From Morinoia aosen (taxonomy: Eukaryota; Arthropoda; Malacostraca; Amphipoda; Talitridae): 64,000 nt of DNA. Location of the stretch: positions 64,523,936-64,587,935 of the forward strand of contig CM059564.1 of assembly GCA_030386875.1 (NCBI GenBank). The letters run 5' to 3'. Numbering within the stretch: the stretch's first letter is position 1; each line of letters starts with the position of its first letter. Made by a program: the position numbers and the translations under genes. Under the pieces are notes generated by a model. The model ran no database searches. It worked only from the letters and a program-made list of their open reading frames with translations, and was not told the DNA's origin. This document shows, in pieces, positions 21,820 through 32,610 of this stretch.

Positions 21820-23403
21820 TGGAGAATCCACACAAATAGGTTCAAAGGTAAACAGGGAATGACAGCAAGAAAGTTTATTCAACTCTGCAAGTAGCAGCAA
21901 ATTCAGATGATACGAACCATTCAAAAAGCCCGAACATCAGGATCGTAGATTCACGAGCCAGGAACAATAATTAATAAACTAGGACAAATCTTAACACTAA
22001 TGCCGGCTCTGCGTATAAGATTACAAAGCTACATCGATTCTAATTAACAACAACAAAATTCAGGAACGAAAGTTCTAGGGTTAACCTAGATGAATGAAAG
22101 AAGACGATCACTATAAATTAACAAAATGGCGACTCCTAGCGTGGTGGCTAAAAACGCAGCAGCACTGTTTCCACTACGAAGGCGCGAAACCTTGCATTCT
22201 TCAGCGGCGATCCTAATCAGCTTGCGGCGTGGCCCTCCAGAGGACTGGCCGTTCGCCCAGCAGGCAACATTCAAGCCGCACGGCCCCGATAATCGCCAGT
22301 AGTTTAACGCAGCTCAGTAGGCCGATCAACAGCCCGGGTAGCCAGTACCGCACAACCGAAATGACAGCTTCCTCTGAGATCGCAGCGCAGAATTAAAACC
22401 AGCAGTCCCGCAACGTTCCCGGTAGAGCTGCCTCAAGCTGGGCTTTTGGAGCCCGAAGACGGAGATACTAGAAAAATGAAACAAATGAATTAATGCAATG
22501 AAGAAGTCAATGGAGTAAGAAGTTATTCATAATGATTTTGCAGCAAACAGGAACATTATAGCAGGACTATTTCATATGCTAACCTGAGTTTAATTATGCC
22601 TCAGTGTGGAAGCCACTCGTAGAGTTAGAAAGATGGTAAACGTGAAGAAAAAGGCTCAACTAAGAGCAAAGTTAGGAAATAGAATTAGGTTTAAGAGTCA
22701 ATAGCACTACCCGGAAAGTCAGACAGCCGGTAAGCCGTCTTTCAGTTAGGCTCCAGGTAGGATTATTTAAGTTAAGGAAAAAGGTTAAGGGCCCATTCCA
22801 AGCAAGCTCGAAATAGATTTAGGTTATAAGAATTTAAGATTTCATAGTATTAAGATAGCGAAGATATTAAGGTTTAAGGATTTCATAGTTCAAGAAATTT
22901 AAGGTAGCTTAACAAGATCACGCACACTCACAGTCATACAATTAACAATGGCAAGGTTATCAATCAGAGCAATAGGACAAAGGTGATTAATTCATAAGAA
23001 ATAGAAGCAAAGATGGCTTTAGGAAATAGAGAGAATAGGTGAAGAAGCGATCCACCGGGACACGCGCTTGAGGACTTGCCACGGCTGAACACCGAGCGCC
23101 GGCACCCACGACTGCGGAACGCCTTTACTCTCGGGATTGATAACCGCTGAGATCGCGACTAAAGGTCACCACCATAGCTAGGAAGTCGCAACTTAAATAA
23201 AGGAACAAAAAAGCAAGAGATACCAAACGGTACCTCTTCAATAAAAGGGATCAACCCCAAGACTCAATAGGAATGGAATGAAGCTCACTTTTACTCTCCG
23301 TAAAGCAGCTCCCACCTCACCTGGCACGAGCCAAGCTGCAAAGGTACTAAAGTTTTAACGGCTAAGTATCTCTCAGGGCAATGGGGAATGTCAGAATTCT
23401 CCA
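21820..23403 (+). mobile_element. Possible LTR of a retrotransposon (5' LTR, + orientation)
   Basis: The segment begins TGGAGAAT and ends ATTCTCCA, a perfect 8-bp terminal inverted repeat of TG...CA form. Seven bases after it lies TGGCACATGAGTGGCTCAGG (23411-23430), which looks like a retroelement primer-binding region starting TGG. The segment is more GC-rich than its flanks. I see no second copy and no gag or pol frame, so it would be a 5' LTR with the rest lost. A direct repeat expected of a solo LTR is absent. Confidence 0.35.
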
Positions 23404-26400
23404 TAATATTTGGCACATGAGTGGCTCAGGGTTTTGATCCTAGAGTCGCTTAATAAGTTTATTTGATGCAAGAGTGGCGCATTAAGCAATTCCAGTGAAG
23501 GGGTGTTGCTCTCATTACTGGCCAAAGAAGAGTTCATTAATTAATAATTCCAAATCAGCTTAACGAGTGAAGCCATTATTGCCCCTATATAATGGCGGCC
23601 AGTTGTGCTCTGGATGAGGTCTCTGACATGACCAATAAATGAGATCTTTAACAGGTCGCGCATGAAGCTTCGTGATAGCGAGACGTTAAAACTCTTCTTT
23701 ATGGTTGCGTAAGCTACTATTTTTGGCAGTTAATTTTAATTGATTTTTCCCTTAGCTGTCCGCAATGAGTCCGGCATGAAATCTTGCAATTTAGCAACTT
23801 TCCTCGAGCTTATATTGCGGAGTCTTTTTACGTATTGACGTTCCTCTTCTTAACGTTATTTCACGACAGGATGAGTTGTCATACGTGGTTGCTACGGGTT
23901 TTGTAGAGGTCGATCTGTGAATATCCGAATCCAACATAAGGAGATTTGAAGGGACACTTTTGGGAATAAATCAAGGATTCATTTTTTATTTAACCTTGAC
24001 TACGCCTTCTCTTTCTTAGCATTTCTTCAGGAGTCATCGAACCTCACTGAACTCATTTTGTTCTCTTGAGCAGCTCTTAACTACAAGTAACGAGAAGAAG
24101 CATCGGTGGAGAACGCAATATGAAACTGCTCACCTTGGAATGATTTTTTAGTGGACCATTGTGAACTTTCAATGTGTAAGACGTGACGCTGGACAAGTTA
24201 TTTCTTGGTTACTTTATATCTTGAAGAGGAGGCATCCATCGTGAGTTCTGATAGAGATCTGATAAATCGAACTTCAATTTTTAAAAAACTTCCCCAGCTC
24301 ATAGAAGAATTTAAAAAAATTGAATCTGAGGCAAAAAATAATTTGAAATTTTTAAGTGCATTTTTAACTCAAACATATTGAGAATTTTGCATTTTGTTTA
24401 TTTCAAAGATCTTATTCGTTGTACAAAAATTTTTGGGTAAAAGAGATAAAATTACGTGAGGTGAATGTTTGAGTACTCCGAGTTTCTTGTACAGCGTCTA
24501 ATTTTGTATTTGCATCAAAGTCCTTGTGAACTCGAAAGCTGTGAGTTTGTATAGAAATAAATTGTAAGGTTAACTATTACTATTTGTAGCCAAACTAACG
24601 TTTTCGATCTGAGATCGGGCACAAGCTGTTAGCTAGATACAATTTTAGTACCTTCCGGCAAAAATGATACATATTAATGTTTCATATTTGCTCGCTATTC
24701 AGAAAGTGAAAGCCTGCCAGCACGTAGTGAACTATATGCAATCAGTTGCAATATGTCTCAACATAGCGAATATGAAATTTGCTCAAATAATGACATAATG
24801 TTTTAAAGAAAACGTTTTAGCTTTTGTGCTTCAGTTCAATTAACGGCTATTCAACTCTGCGTGGCAGAATCGCTAGGAGTATCACTAATTACAGGCTAAT
24901 CACACGATACGAAGCTTCAAGTTTCTTTTCTCACCCTTTCCCTCATGACGAATGGTGCTCGCGTGGTGGTGAGCTGTAGCGGCCGAAGGAGCATCGTGTT
25001 TGTGCATAATACATCAGTTATTCCAGATAACTGATGTTTACCCGTTCTCCAGAAAACAACTTTACACGTATGATAGCAGCAGGAAACAAATTCATTCATA
25101 TGGTACTAAACTATTCTTCTAGTGGTATCAACAGAAATGAATATTATTCTAATTGCATTAACACAAAATTACTTTATTTTAATAGTATAGACAAGAGACG
25201 ACTTTCATCATATGATATTTACGGGAAATAACTTGATTCAAACGATATAAACATGGGCCAACTTTATTCAAACCACTAGCAAATATCTGTATTCAAAGTA
25301 CATCAAATGGAATACTCTTGTATCTCTTGTATTTTATAACTTCCTTGTATTTATGAGGAATGCATGGATATGTTATTGCATCATCAAAGTGAATTTATAT
25401 ATACTTTTTTGACAATACCTGAAATGAGGCTTTGATTCGGCAAAGAAACATGGATTTCTTGTCCACTGAGAGCTAACTTCTATTCACGGGTTGGCTTACA
25501 AACGACAAACAACCATGAAATCGCTGCGTTGGTATTTGACATCATTGACAATTTTGTAAATGAACTCCTGATTATTCGCTCCCAGTAACAGTGATATCAT
25601 GCATCATTAATAAATATGCTGCATGTGGCCAAGATATTGCCTCAACACAAGTACACGATGCATACCCTATCATGATTCAAACATGGCCTGGTGCTTACTT
25701 AAATCACTGTCTTATTATAGCATAAATTGTTCATTTTTTATTTGAGTGACGAGGCAATTTATGTTTTTGCGTCGAGGTAAATATTATTTTGCGTCTTCCC
25801 TTTATTTGTGGGTAGCGGCTTATGGATCAATTGAACCAAGTCCTCCGTCTACAGATCCATCAGCTGTCAGTCACATTCTTATTTCTTCATTAATACAAAA
25901 CGTGCGGTTACATGTCGTACAAATTTATTAGAAGATTTTTAATACCGTTAAATTTCTCTGGTAAATATGCCGATCATTTTTTTGCCCTTGCCTATACATG
26001 AACTGCTCTGTAACAGGAAAACCTTTCGCAAAGGTTCACCTCATCACCTCTAAAAAGACTAAAAACCAAGGTAAAAGTTGTATTTTACTCCGTATATATG
26101 CAGCTTCACTGCTTGTCAAATTGTAAAACAACCATTACTTTCCCACTAATGTCAAAATTGAGGTGTACATTATTTGAAATATTCAGGGAATGTTGGCACT
26201 GCTGACTTGCGCATATTGTGAAAAAAATGTTTATGCAAAGCTGGTAGTCAATAATAGCATTCATTCTGAATAGCTGGAGACCCTCGTGCGCCAAATTATT
26301 AACAAAGGTTATCAAAACTCATAGAATAAAAAAATAAATCTCTTCATTTGTAGTTTTACATATTGAACAGCATGTAGTTAGAAGTGTCGAATAAATTTAG

Positions 26401-26520
26401 AAAGTTTGTAAGTGAGGAAAAATTAAAATTTAAATAAATATCCATATGACATGTGCAAGAAATCTGCATTCCCTTCATAGAAATCACTTGAATAAAACAT
26501 TGATCCATGGAATTTATTCA
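23404..26520. other. Intergenic region, first part possibly retroelement leader
   Basis: The first ~250 bases after the candidate LTR could be its leader. The rest is AT-rich with no gene, RNA or repeat that I can support. Confidence 0.35.
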
Positions 26521-27360
26521 TTTCACGATTTCGTCTGCAGTACTTCCTGTGATGTGTCAAGGACTTCCCACAACTCATCCTTGTTCTTGAATTGACGTCC
26601 GTTTGCGGTGAGTCGTCGTTTCAGAACACTCAACGAATTTTCTATTGGATTTTAGCCTGAGGAATTTGCAGGCCCCTTCATCTTTCAAAAACCACAGAAA
26701 CTCAATTTTTGGAAAAATTCAATAGCTTCATGAGCTACAGTACATGTGAAGGAGTGTTTTCTTGCATGAAAATAATGTTTGTTCTAAATGTTCACTCTCT
26801 TCAGTCAAGGTTCAAGGCTTCAGGAAAGCTGGACATGTATTAAAAACTATTTTATAGTCATTTATTATTTTCCTCGGGTCAATTAAGGTTTCTAATGTAA
26901 TCCAGCTCAAATTGTAATCTTTCCACCCCTTTGCTGGCGCCTCAAACGCTGATGACGATTTCATCCATTTACCACCATCCTTAGCTCCACGCCTTTCGTC
27001 GGTGGACAAACTTTTTTGAAAGTTGATCATTATTTTGTTCTCTGCCCATTTCAGTCGATTTTGCACATGACTGTCTATCAATGGAGGCTTTGACACCGGT
27101 GGTACCGATTTAGCAATAGCCTTTATTAGGGCCATTTTTCAAAACGATGGGGTAAAACATTTTTCCATTCCTTAATCCAAGACTCTTCACAGCATCACGT
27201 TTAATTTGAAGCGTGAAACGGCGTGAAACAACTCTTGATTGATCTGAATCAGCCTTTTGAATAGTCTTCTTAGGATCCCCTTCAAAGGTCATTACAGTTT
27301 GATGATATAAACCAATAATTTTTGCTATTTCCAGAGCAGTTTTACATTTCGCCAATTCAG
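26520..27360 (-). pseudogene. Tc1/mariner transposase relic
   Basis: Read on the - strand, two overlapping fragments form the transposase in order. The N-terminal part (27355 to 27110) includes SRVVSRRFTLQIKRDAVKSL. The middle part (27135 to 26812) includes NRLKWAENKIMINFQKSLST followed by DERR, matching the family's RLKWA...F.K.L.TDE first catalytic Asp region. Further on (26800 to 26540) the remains of F-x-Q-[D]-N-P-S-H, with the catalytic Asp now Glu, then AIEFFQKL, NPIENSLSVLKRRL and GRQFKNKDELWEVL. Stops and frameshifts interrupt it, so it is dead. Confidence 0.85.
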
Positions 27361-28037
27361 ACGTTGAACACCATCTAGCCTATCAGTCAGGCTTCATTTC
27401 TGACCCATACTAAACACAAATCAGAGCACCTCGTAATTAATTTGGCCCCCATTGAGCACCAAGATTCCAGCATATACGGACTCAATTTATTTAATTTGCG
27501 CGTATCAGTACAAATTTTTTCATTACATGCGCACAATAGGAGTGCCGACATTCCCAGAGAACTTAATGTAAATTTATTGGATAGTTTTTGATCAAATTAA
27601 AAATGTTCTCTCGCTAATAATTTGACTCGCAGTGTAAGAAGAAAACTATGTTTAGCACCACCCCCAACAGGACTCAAGTTCAGTTAAAATTAACGAACGA
27701 ATGTTCTAGAAATGTTAGCGCCAGTGGTCCGTACCTGATGTAAATGTATTATGATTGATGATAAATATTTATCCATTGTTTATCATACTGAAGCTACTAA
27801 AAAACACTATTAAAAAAGTATTAAAAATAACAATATTTAAATAAGTGAATATGTAACCAAAAAATGAAAAGGACCGCTTAAGACTGAAAATAGGTTTAAA
27901 AAGCCTAAATTACTAAAATTATTAAAAATATGAGGTTTCATTTTTAGTCATAGTAGAATAAAAAATAGGCTTAGCTAATTATTTCTTGAGAACCAAGGAA
28001 AAGTTCTGCTGCAGGACTAGTGAACAAATTTCCTAGT
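27361..28037. other. AT-rich spacer
   Basis: This may include the remaining end of the Tc1/mariner relic. I could not find a matching terminal repeat, and no other feature is seen. Confidence 0.35.
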
Positions 28038-28267
28038 TTAACACGTTAACTGCGATAGGTTAAACAGAAGTTCAATATTCAAATGAAATTTAAAGTCAAA
28101 AGTGATAACCAAATCTGTAAATATCAAACATTAACCGGGCCTGTTAAATACCACTAATTTAGAAAGGTTGTTAGAATTTTTCAAAACGACCCATCGATGG
28201 GTCGTTTCGCAGCAGGAAAAACCTAACCACGACCCACCGGTGGGTCGTATCGCAGTCAATGTGTTAA
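28038..28267. mobile_element. 230-bp piggyBac-type MITE
   Basis: TTAA at both ends (28038-28041 and 28264-28267) encloses a 16-bp terminal inverted repeat: CACGTTAACTGCGATA on the left, and on the right TATCGCAGTCAATGTG, whose complement is CACATTGACTGCGATA (two mismatches). Near the right end are two perfect palindromes, at 28184-28207 (24 bp centred on CATCGATG) and 28229-28248 (20 bp centred on CACCGGTG). There is no coding capacity, so it would depend on a piggyBac transposase supplied elsewhere. Confidence 0.75.
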
Positions 28268-28990
28268 CTCATGGGGGAGTGCGAGAGGCTCGTCACGTTT
28301 GTCAAATAGCTAATGCAAAAACTATTGTATCTTGAATGAAAACAAGTTTTTCTTCTCAAAAGAAACTAGTGAGCTGCTGAGCAGGCACAAAAAGGTTATT
28401 GCATGGCAAGCAGCAAAAGCCATTAATTACAGCGAATATAAATTCTGAACATTGCTTGCTAATTTGCAGTGTTTGAAACTTGAATATTTTTTTCCCGCTG
28501 ACCCTTAACCCAACATTTGAGCACGCTGCAATTAGGTGCATGACTTTCGTTTCACCATTCGCTTGACCATAAGTGGGAGGAATCCATGCCCAACTAAGCA
28601 GTAATAATATATCGACACTTTAGTCCCTCTTGAGGGTAGTTTACGGTACCAGGAACAGGAGCAGGCGATCCAGTACGAATGTGCCCTCGTAAAATACATC
28701 ACACGCCCCGCACACGCCCAGTCTCGGCCTTGATCTTGAACGAAACGTAGGGGTTTTTGTGCGGCTGCCGACTTCTGTGTGCGCATCGATGCCCCGGCGA
28801 GAAACTCTCCCCGGGCCGCGCTGGAGAGACAACCCCTCCTGTCGACCTTCCGACCAGCGGTCTTTGTCTCGACGCCACAATTAACTCCAGCCTCGCCTCC
28901 TTCGTTTGTCCGTGTTATTATTCGACGTCTGTACACGTGTTTGTTAGCACCACACAAAGAATTTAGGGTAATTTAGAGAAATTCTCTAAA
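28268..28990. other. Spacer with an unexplained GC-rich patch at 28.69-28.92 kb
   Basis: The patch is strongly GC-rich against its flanks and open on both strands over 65-140 codons, but none of the frames resembles a known protein. It may be repeat-derived, as it directly precedes a tRNA-like A box. Confidence 0.3.
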
Positions 28991-28991
28991 T

Positions 28992-29075
28992 GATAGGGCA
29001 GTGGTAGAATGGTTAACCTTCTTGAAATCAGTTTACCAATTAGAGCGCACAGATTACCTGCGCTCGAACTCTGAC
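28992..29075 (+). repeat. tRNA-like SINE head (decayed)
   Basis: TGGTAGAATGG at 29002-29012 fits the pol III A box TRGYNNARNGG exactly. CGCTCGAACTC about 50 bases later is a partial B box. No cloverleaf with paired acceptor stem can be drawn, so it is a SINE relic rather than a working tRNA. Confidence 0.35.
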
Positions 29076-29189
29076 TTACACGTGTTATTTACTCGCGATT
29101 AGGTGGTAAAGTAATGGTGGTGGCACCGTAAATGATGAGCTTTAGCTTCGTTTAAAGTTATTATGACAGCCCTCTTAAAAAAATGGGGC

Positions 29190-30130
29190 TACAGTAAATT
29201 GATAAAATTTTTTAAAAATAGGAAGACTAATGACACAACGCTTAGACTCATTTTGTGCTAATTAGGTGATAAAATCGATAAAAGTGAACGTTTCAACCAA
29301 CTAGCACTGGTCATTCTCAACACTGTAAAAGTTAAGATTACAAATCAGTCATCATTCAGAAAATCCAATGGTAAAAACAAACATGAAATTAGAAACATTT
29401 GCTATCAAACAAAATTAGGAATTTACTATTTGTAGGGGATAGGCAGACTGCATATCATTCAGCTTTGGCTTTAGTCTATAAATGAAAAGAGATTCTAATA
29501 TTCTGAGTTCTATTGGGTTACTACCTCGGCCTGATACTTCAAAATCAGATAGTCTAACAGGCAGGTCACATTTTTCTGCATGTGTGCGTATTGCAGAGTG
29601 AGAAGGTGCTTATAAAAGGTTATTAGTACGGTGACTTCGTCCAGCATGCTCAGCCACACGAATACGCAGGCTACGGGATGTAGATCCAACGTATTCAGAT
29701 GCACCACATCGTGCACAACTATGCTTGTATACAACCGAGCTAAGCATGCCTTTAGGAAGTTCATCCTTAAATTTGAAAAAAAGATCCAACAGACAAGGAA
29801 TTGACAAGAATAAATTTAAAATCACACTGCGTAAAAAACTTCGATAGAAGGAGGGATAGTTCAGATTTTAGTTTTTCCTACTGAGCACCTAAGTACAATA
29901 GTGAAACGTAACATTGTTTTCTATCAACAGAGGCAACCGATGGAACATTTGTGCGAATAGAGGAGAGAAATTTTCTAATTGAGTCGTCTTCTAGGCGAAC
30001 AGGGAACCCATTCTTAACAAAGTAGTTCTTTAAGAACATAAATTCCTCGTGAAGGAAACCAAATGTGCTGCAAACACTATAAGCCTTCTACAGTAATGTT
30101 TTGAGACCATTTATTTTGAATTGAAAACAG
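29190..30130 (-). pseudogene. Penelope-like retroelement 3' part with GIY-YIG domain
   Basis: On the - strand, 30060 to 29900 encodes FLKNYFVKNGFPVRLEDDSI followed by RKFL, typical of the end of Penelope-type reverse transcriptases. Next (29825 to 29610) comes a linker with VYKHSCARC and then YVGSTSRSLRIRVAEHAG, the GIY-YIG endonuclease region. After frameshifts there is an ESLFIYRLKPKLN-like end (about 29500-29430). Downstream on the same strand, GAACGTTTC...ACCAACTAG (about 29287) resembles the tail of the copies at 49.5 kb. Stops and frameshifts make it non-functional. The 5' limit is unclear; translation of 30.13-30.45 kb is uncertain. Confidence 0.75.
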
Positions 30131-31680
30131 CAAAAGCTATTAAGATCTCCAAGAATTGGAACCTTGACTTCTTTAACTAAATTGATAAAACATCTGTGCG
30201 ATAAATTGTGATATTAATTATGGGAAATCCCCTCGAAGCATGTCCTGAAATATCTGAGTTTTGATGTGCTCTTGAAAACAAGACACATGTTCAAATGCCT
30301 TAAAATATAAATTTTTCGTAACGGGACGGTTAGATATTGTATAACGAGGTTTAACGCTAGGAAGATACTTTTGAAACTTTTTAAATTATTGAACAGCTCT
30401 AAATTCAGAAGTTACTGGAACAAAAATTAACCTTATATATAGTAACCATGCCGGTGAATGAAGTTACATCAGGTCTCCAATTTCACCTGATTTTCAAGTT
30501 GAAAAAAGGGTCCTAACTAATGTTTGCTACTCCACCAGTTAACCAATTAAATTATCTTTCGCATGTACAGCGACATAATTCAACACGCAGAGTTTTGACA
30601 TAAAAAATCAAAATCGAGTGCTTCTCTCCAGCTCACTGCAATTAACAAAAGAGGCGCAGGACAGGGTGGGCTAGTGAAGAAAGCGTAAAATAATCACCCA
30701 CAGCTGTAATCTTTCCCAAACCACCAAGGAAAGCTTCAGCGGGGAAAATTGACAAACTTCGAACACTTTGTTGTAATTTCTTGCCGATAAATTTCATTTA
30801 AGTGTTCATGTCGTAATAATTGCCCAAATGCAATCATTACCAAATTGTAGTGAAACTTTTAGCAAAATTTTATAGTCAATGACCAGGGCTGAAATTCTCA
30901 CACTTCCATGAAGTGTTAATGTGATATGAGATGATGCGAGGTGATGAGGGTGAGTTCTCACGCAAATTTTAGGCCCTCGTCACACTGCAATTACAGTTGT
31001 GCTGAAGATGCAGTATATATATGCAGATTTAAAAAGAATATTCGGTATTGCTGAACGACAAGTTTTTAGCGTATCATTGAGTAAGCGGTTATACAATAGC
31101 AAACTGAAGTGAACTTCTATTGTGTGCATTTACGGTCAAAAGATTTTAACTTTTGGGGTTCAATTTCTTGCTGATATAATGTTCATTACTCGTTCGTCAA
31201 GCTTGCTGCCCTCGCCAATAGTAATCCAATTTTTCAGGAAATTGGTGAAAAATATAATTCTAATTCAAGAAAATACGCTACAGGAGGAATAAATGAGCAT
31301 CAAGATTGTAAGTATTTTCATGGCAATTAAAGGGCAGAGAAAAAGTTGCAATGTTTAGTATAATCGAAGAGAGAATTTAGTGTTTACAATATTGATGTAA
31401 TTAATGAATTATTCAGTCAATAGGTGTGTCACATTTCAATAGTATAATGCTTGTACCCTAAGTTCATACGCAGTACACATGTAAGTTTGAAATCGTGCTG
31501 CTAAAACTTTAGGAAATTCACTGAGCGGCAAAATGAAGTCGCGTGGCTTAGAAATTCATCAGTATAGGCGATAAAATCACTTTCAGCTCGAATTACAGCT
31601 CACATGCGACTTGCCATTGATTCTACAAGATTCTGGATGCCCTGGAGTTCTATTTTTGGCCGTGATTAAAGTAAACCAAC
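30131..31680. other. AT-rich spacer
   Basis: The first 300 bases could be more of the Penelope-like relic, but I cannot support that. No other feature is recognised. Confidence 0.35.
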
Positions 31681-31689
31681 CCTCTAAGG

Positions 31690-32610
31690 CGGCTGAGGCT
31701 AAGCAGTCAATATCGAAGGAAGGGGTTATGAGTCACCCTGGTTCATGTCAAGCTCTTCCCATACATTTTCGATAGGGTACGAATGAAGAAATTGTGAGGG
31801 CTAGTGTATGTGCTCAAATGTTTCCTCATTTGCAATAAACCAATCTTGAAAATTTTTAGCCCCGTGGATACGAGCATTGTCGTCCTTAAAGATCTTGTGG
31901 GCATCAGGAAAACAAAACTGGTGGAAGGATGAACGGAGTCAGAAGGTACTTGCAAAGCGCTCTTAGAGTTCATATTGTTATTGCAAAGAATGGCAGATCT
32001 ATGTCCATCTCAGCGACAACAGCCCCAAAACATTACACTACCTCCAGAAACCAGAAAAGTTGGGACGATATGCAAGATGGGTCAATGGATTCACGTGCCT
32101 GTCGCCATACTCTGACACGCCCATTGTTCTGGAAGAGGGAGAATCTGGGTTCATCGGACCACATATCATACTCCCAATCCTCAGCAGTCCAATCTGGGTT
32201 TCCTCAAACAAAGGTTTTTATCCGATTTGTGGTTGACACTATTGGTTTCCCCTGGGGAATTTGCACTCGCTTAAATTAATTTTCTTTACCTTTAGATGCA
32301 CAATCCTTGCAGAAACTGTTTTTAGACCTACACAAAATTCGTTCGTTACCATTTGCGTTGATAAATGCCGATTTTCCTTAACCAATCTCTTCAAAGAGTG
32401 TCTGTCTCTGACGTCCAGAACATAAGGCTTTCCAAAATTTCTGCTGGATGGACCTTGTTTCTAACGTGGTATTGTTCTCTGAATCGTTCTGATTTTTATG
32501 TCGGTTTCTGTATAAATGCTGCGAATTGATTTTTCACTTTGATGAAACCCAATGAAGCGTCTTTCGTCAAATGATGATCGGTCCTTTCCATGGGTCTTCA
32601 TTTCTCCAAT
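31690..32610 (-). pseudogene. Second Tc1/mariner transposase relic
   Basis: On the - strand from 32610 downward, fragments in several frames keep the family order: an HTH part with LKRLVKENRHLS, then DWTAEDWEYDMWSDEPRFSL followed by FQNNGRVRVWR (the catalytic first Asp in the SDE motif), then DDNARIHGAKNFQDWFIANE (second catalytic Asp), and finally S-Y-PIENVWEEL. This is the Tc1 layout D...D-N-A-R-x-H...NPIE. Multiple frameshifts and stops make it dead. The family differs from the relic at 26.5 kb. Terminal repeats were not found with confidence. Confidence 0.88.

Noticed and set aside
28532..28957. 141-codon minus-strand frame
   Set aside because: Comes from the GC-rich patch, overlaps open frames on the other strand, and has no recognisable domain.
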